A stretch of DNA of 64,000 bases from an archaeon (GTDB taxonomy: Archaea > Nanobdellota > Nanobdellia > Woesearchaeales > GW2011-AR9): contig JABHQR010000011.1 in NCBI GenBank assembly GCA_018696395.1, positions 124,001 to 188,000 on the forward strand, in the 5' to 3' direction. A program made the translations under genes and the position numbers. Below the pieces are notes generated by a model that was given only the letters and a program-made list of their open reading frames with translations, made no database searches and was not told where the DNA came from. Below, one piece after another: positions 63,999-64,000 of the stretch; positions within the stretch are counted from its first letter, which is position 1; every line of letters starts with the position of its first letter.

Positions 63999-64000
63999 AT

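Overview
The window is AT-rich archaeal DNA. The evidence is the gene content: an archaeal ribosomal/RNA polymerase operon (S13, S4, S11, RpoD, L18e, L13, S9, RpoN), RpoL, GatE, RtcB, an archaeal/eukaryotic-type primase, XerA, a METTL5-type methyltransferase, TATA-type promoters and many leaderless-looking starts. A one-chain primase (catalytic PriS domain joined to a PriL-type iron-sulfur domain), many short proteins, Cys-lipobox proteins and a very large secreted Asn/Ser/Thr-rich protein fit a DPANN archaeon, probably of the Woesearchaeota/Pacearchaeota/Nanoarchaeota group. That placement is inferred from gene content, not from a tree. I found no tRNA, rRNA, insertion sequence or CRISPR array.

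1-9.2 kb: after a CYTH protein, an unknown gene and an Lrp-like regulator comes a minus-strand stress island. It holds a copper cassette (membrane-anchored winged-helix protein with a Cys/His/Met loop, HMA chaperone, HMA-TauE/SafE-cupredoxin fusion, CopA ATPase) and a redox cassette (PerR-like repressor, 47-aa protein, 2-Cys peroxiredoxin, 53-aa zinc-ribbon protein, small membrane proteins, superoxide dismutase). Likely operators lie in front of perR and in front of the chaperone gene. 9.3-28.6 kb: housekeeping and unknown genes, namely lipoproteins, a flavin reductase-like protein, RtcB, a TPR protein, a kinase-like protein lacking the DFG Asp, a DUF134/Gly-rich gene pair, GatE, a polyprenol kinase-like protein, radical SAM, RpoL, primase and an S-layer-like lipoprotein.

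28.6-33.3 kb: the ribosomal/RNAP operon starts from a strong TATA box and carries an unusually long foldable 5' leader. S4 has a long tail of 21-residue repeats. 33.3-36.4 kb: a P2-type calcium ATPase and a small unknown protein. 36.5-44.4 kb: a 2384-residue surface protein (FG-GAP repeats, three LamG-like modules, beta-helix, thrombospondin-like Cys module, C-terminal anchor) flanked by two small genes that look like diverged paralogues, plus a small membrane protein. 44.6-53.1 kb: L11 with a coiled-coil tail, DUF4395, acetyltransferase, coiled-coil proteins, SemiSWEET-like protein, phosphoglycerate mutase, a secreted protein and a PAC2 protein.

53.1-53.8 kb is a ~700-bp non-coding block with repeated TTTAATCAA-type motifs and hairpins, the largest unexplained interval. 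53.8-64 kb: Mn pyrophosphatase, acetyltransferase, XerA translationally coupled to a large Cys-His-Asp transglutaminase/NAT-like protein, a radical SAM protein with a CX3CX3C motif, winged-helix and unknown proteins, a METTL5-like methyltransferase, a PD-(D/E)XK nuclease-like protein and a small conserved protein.
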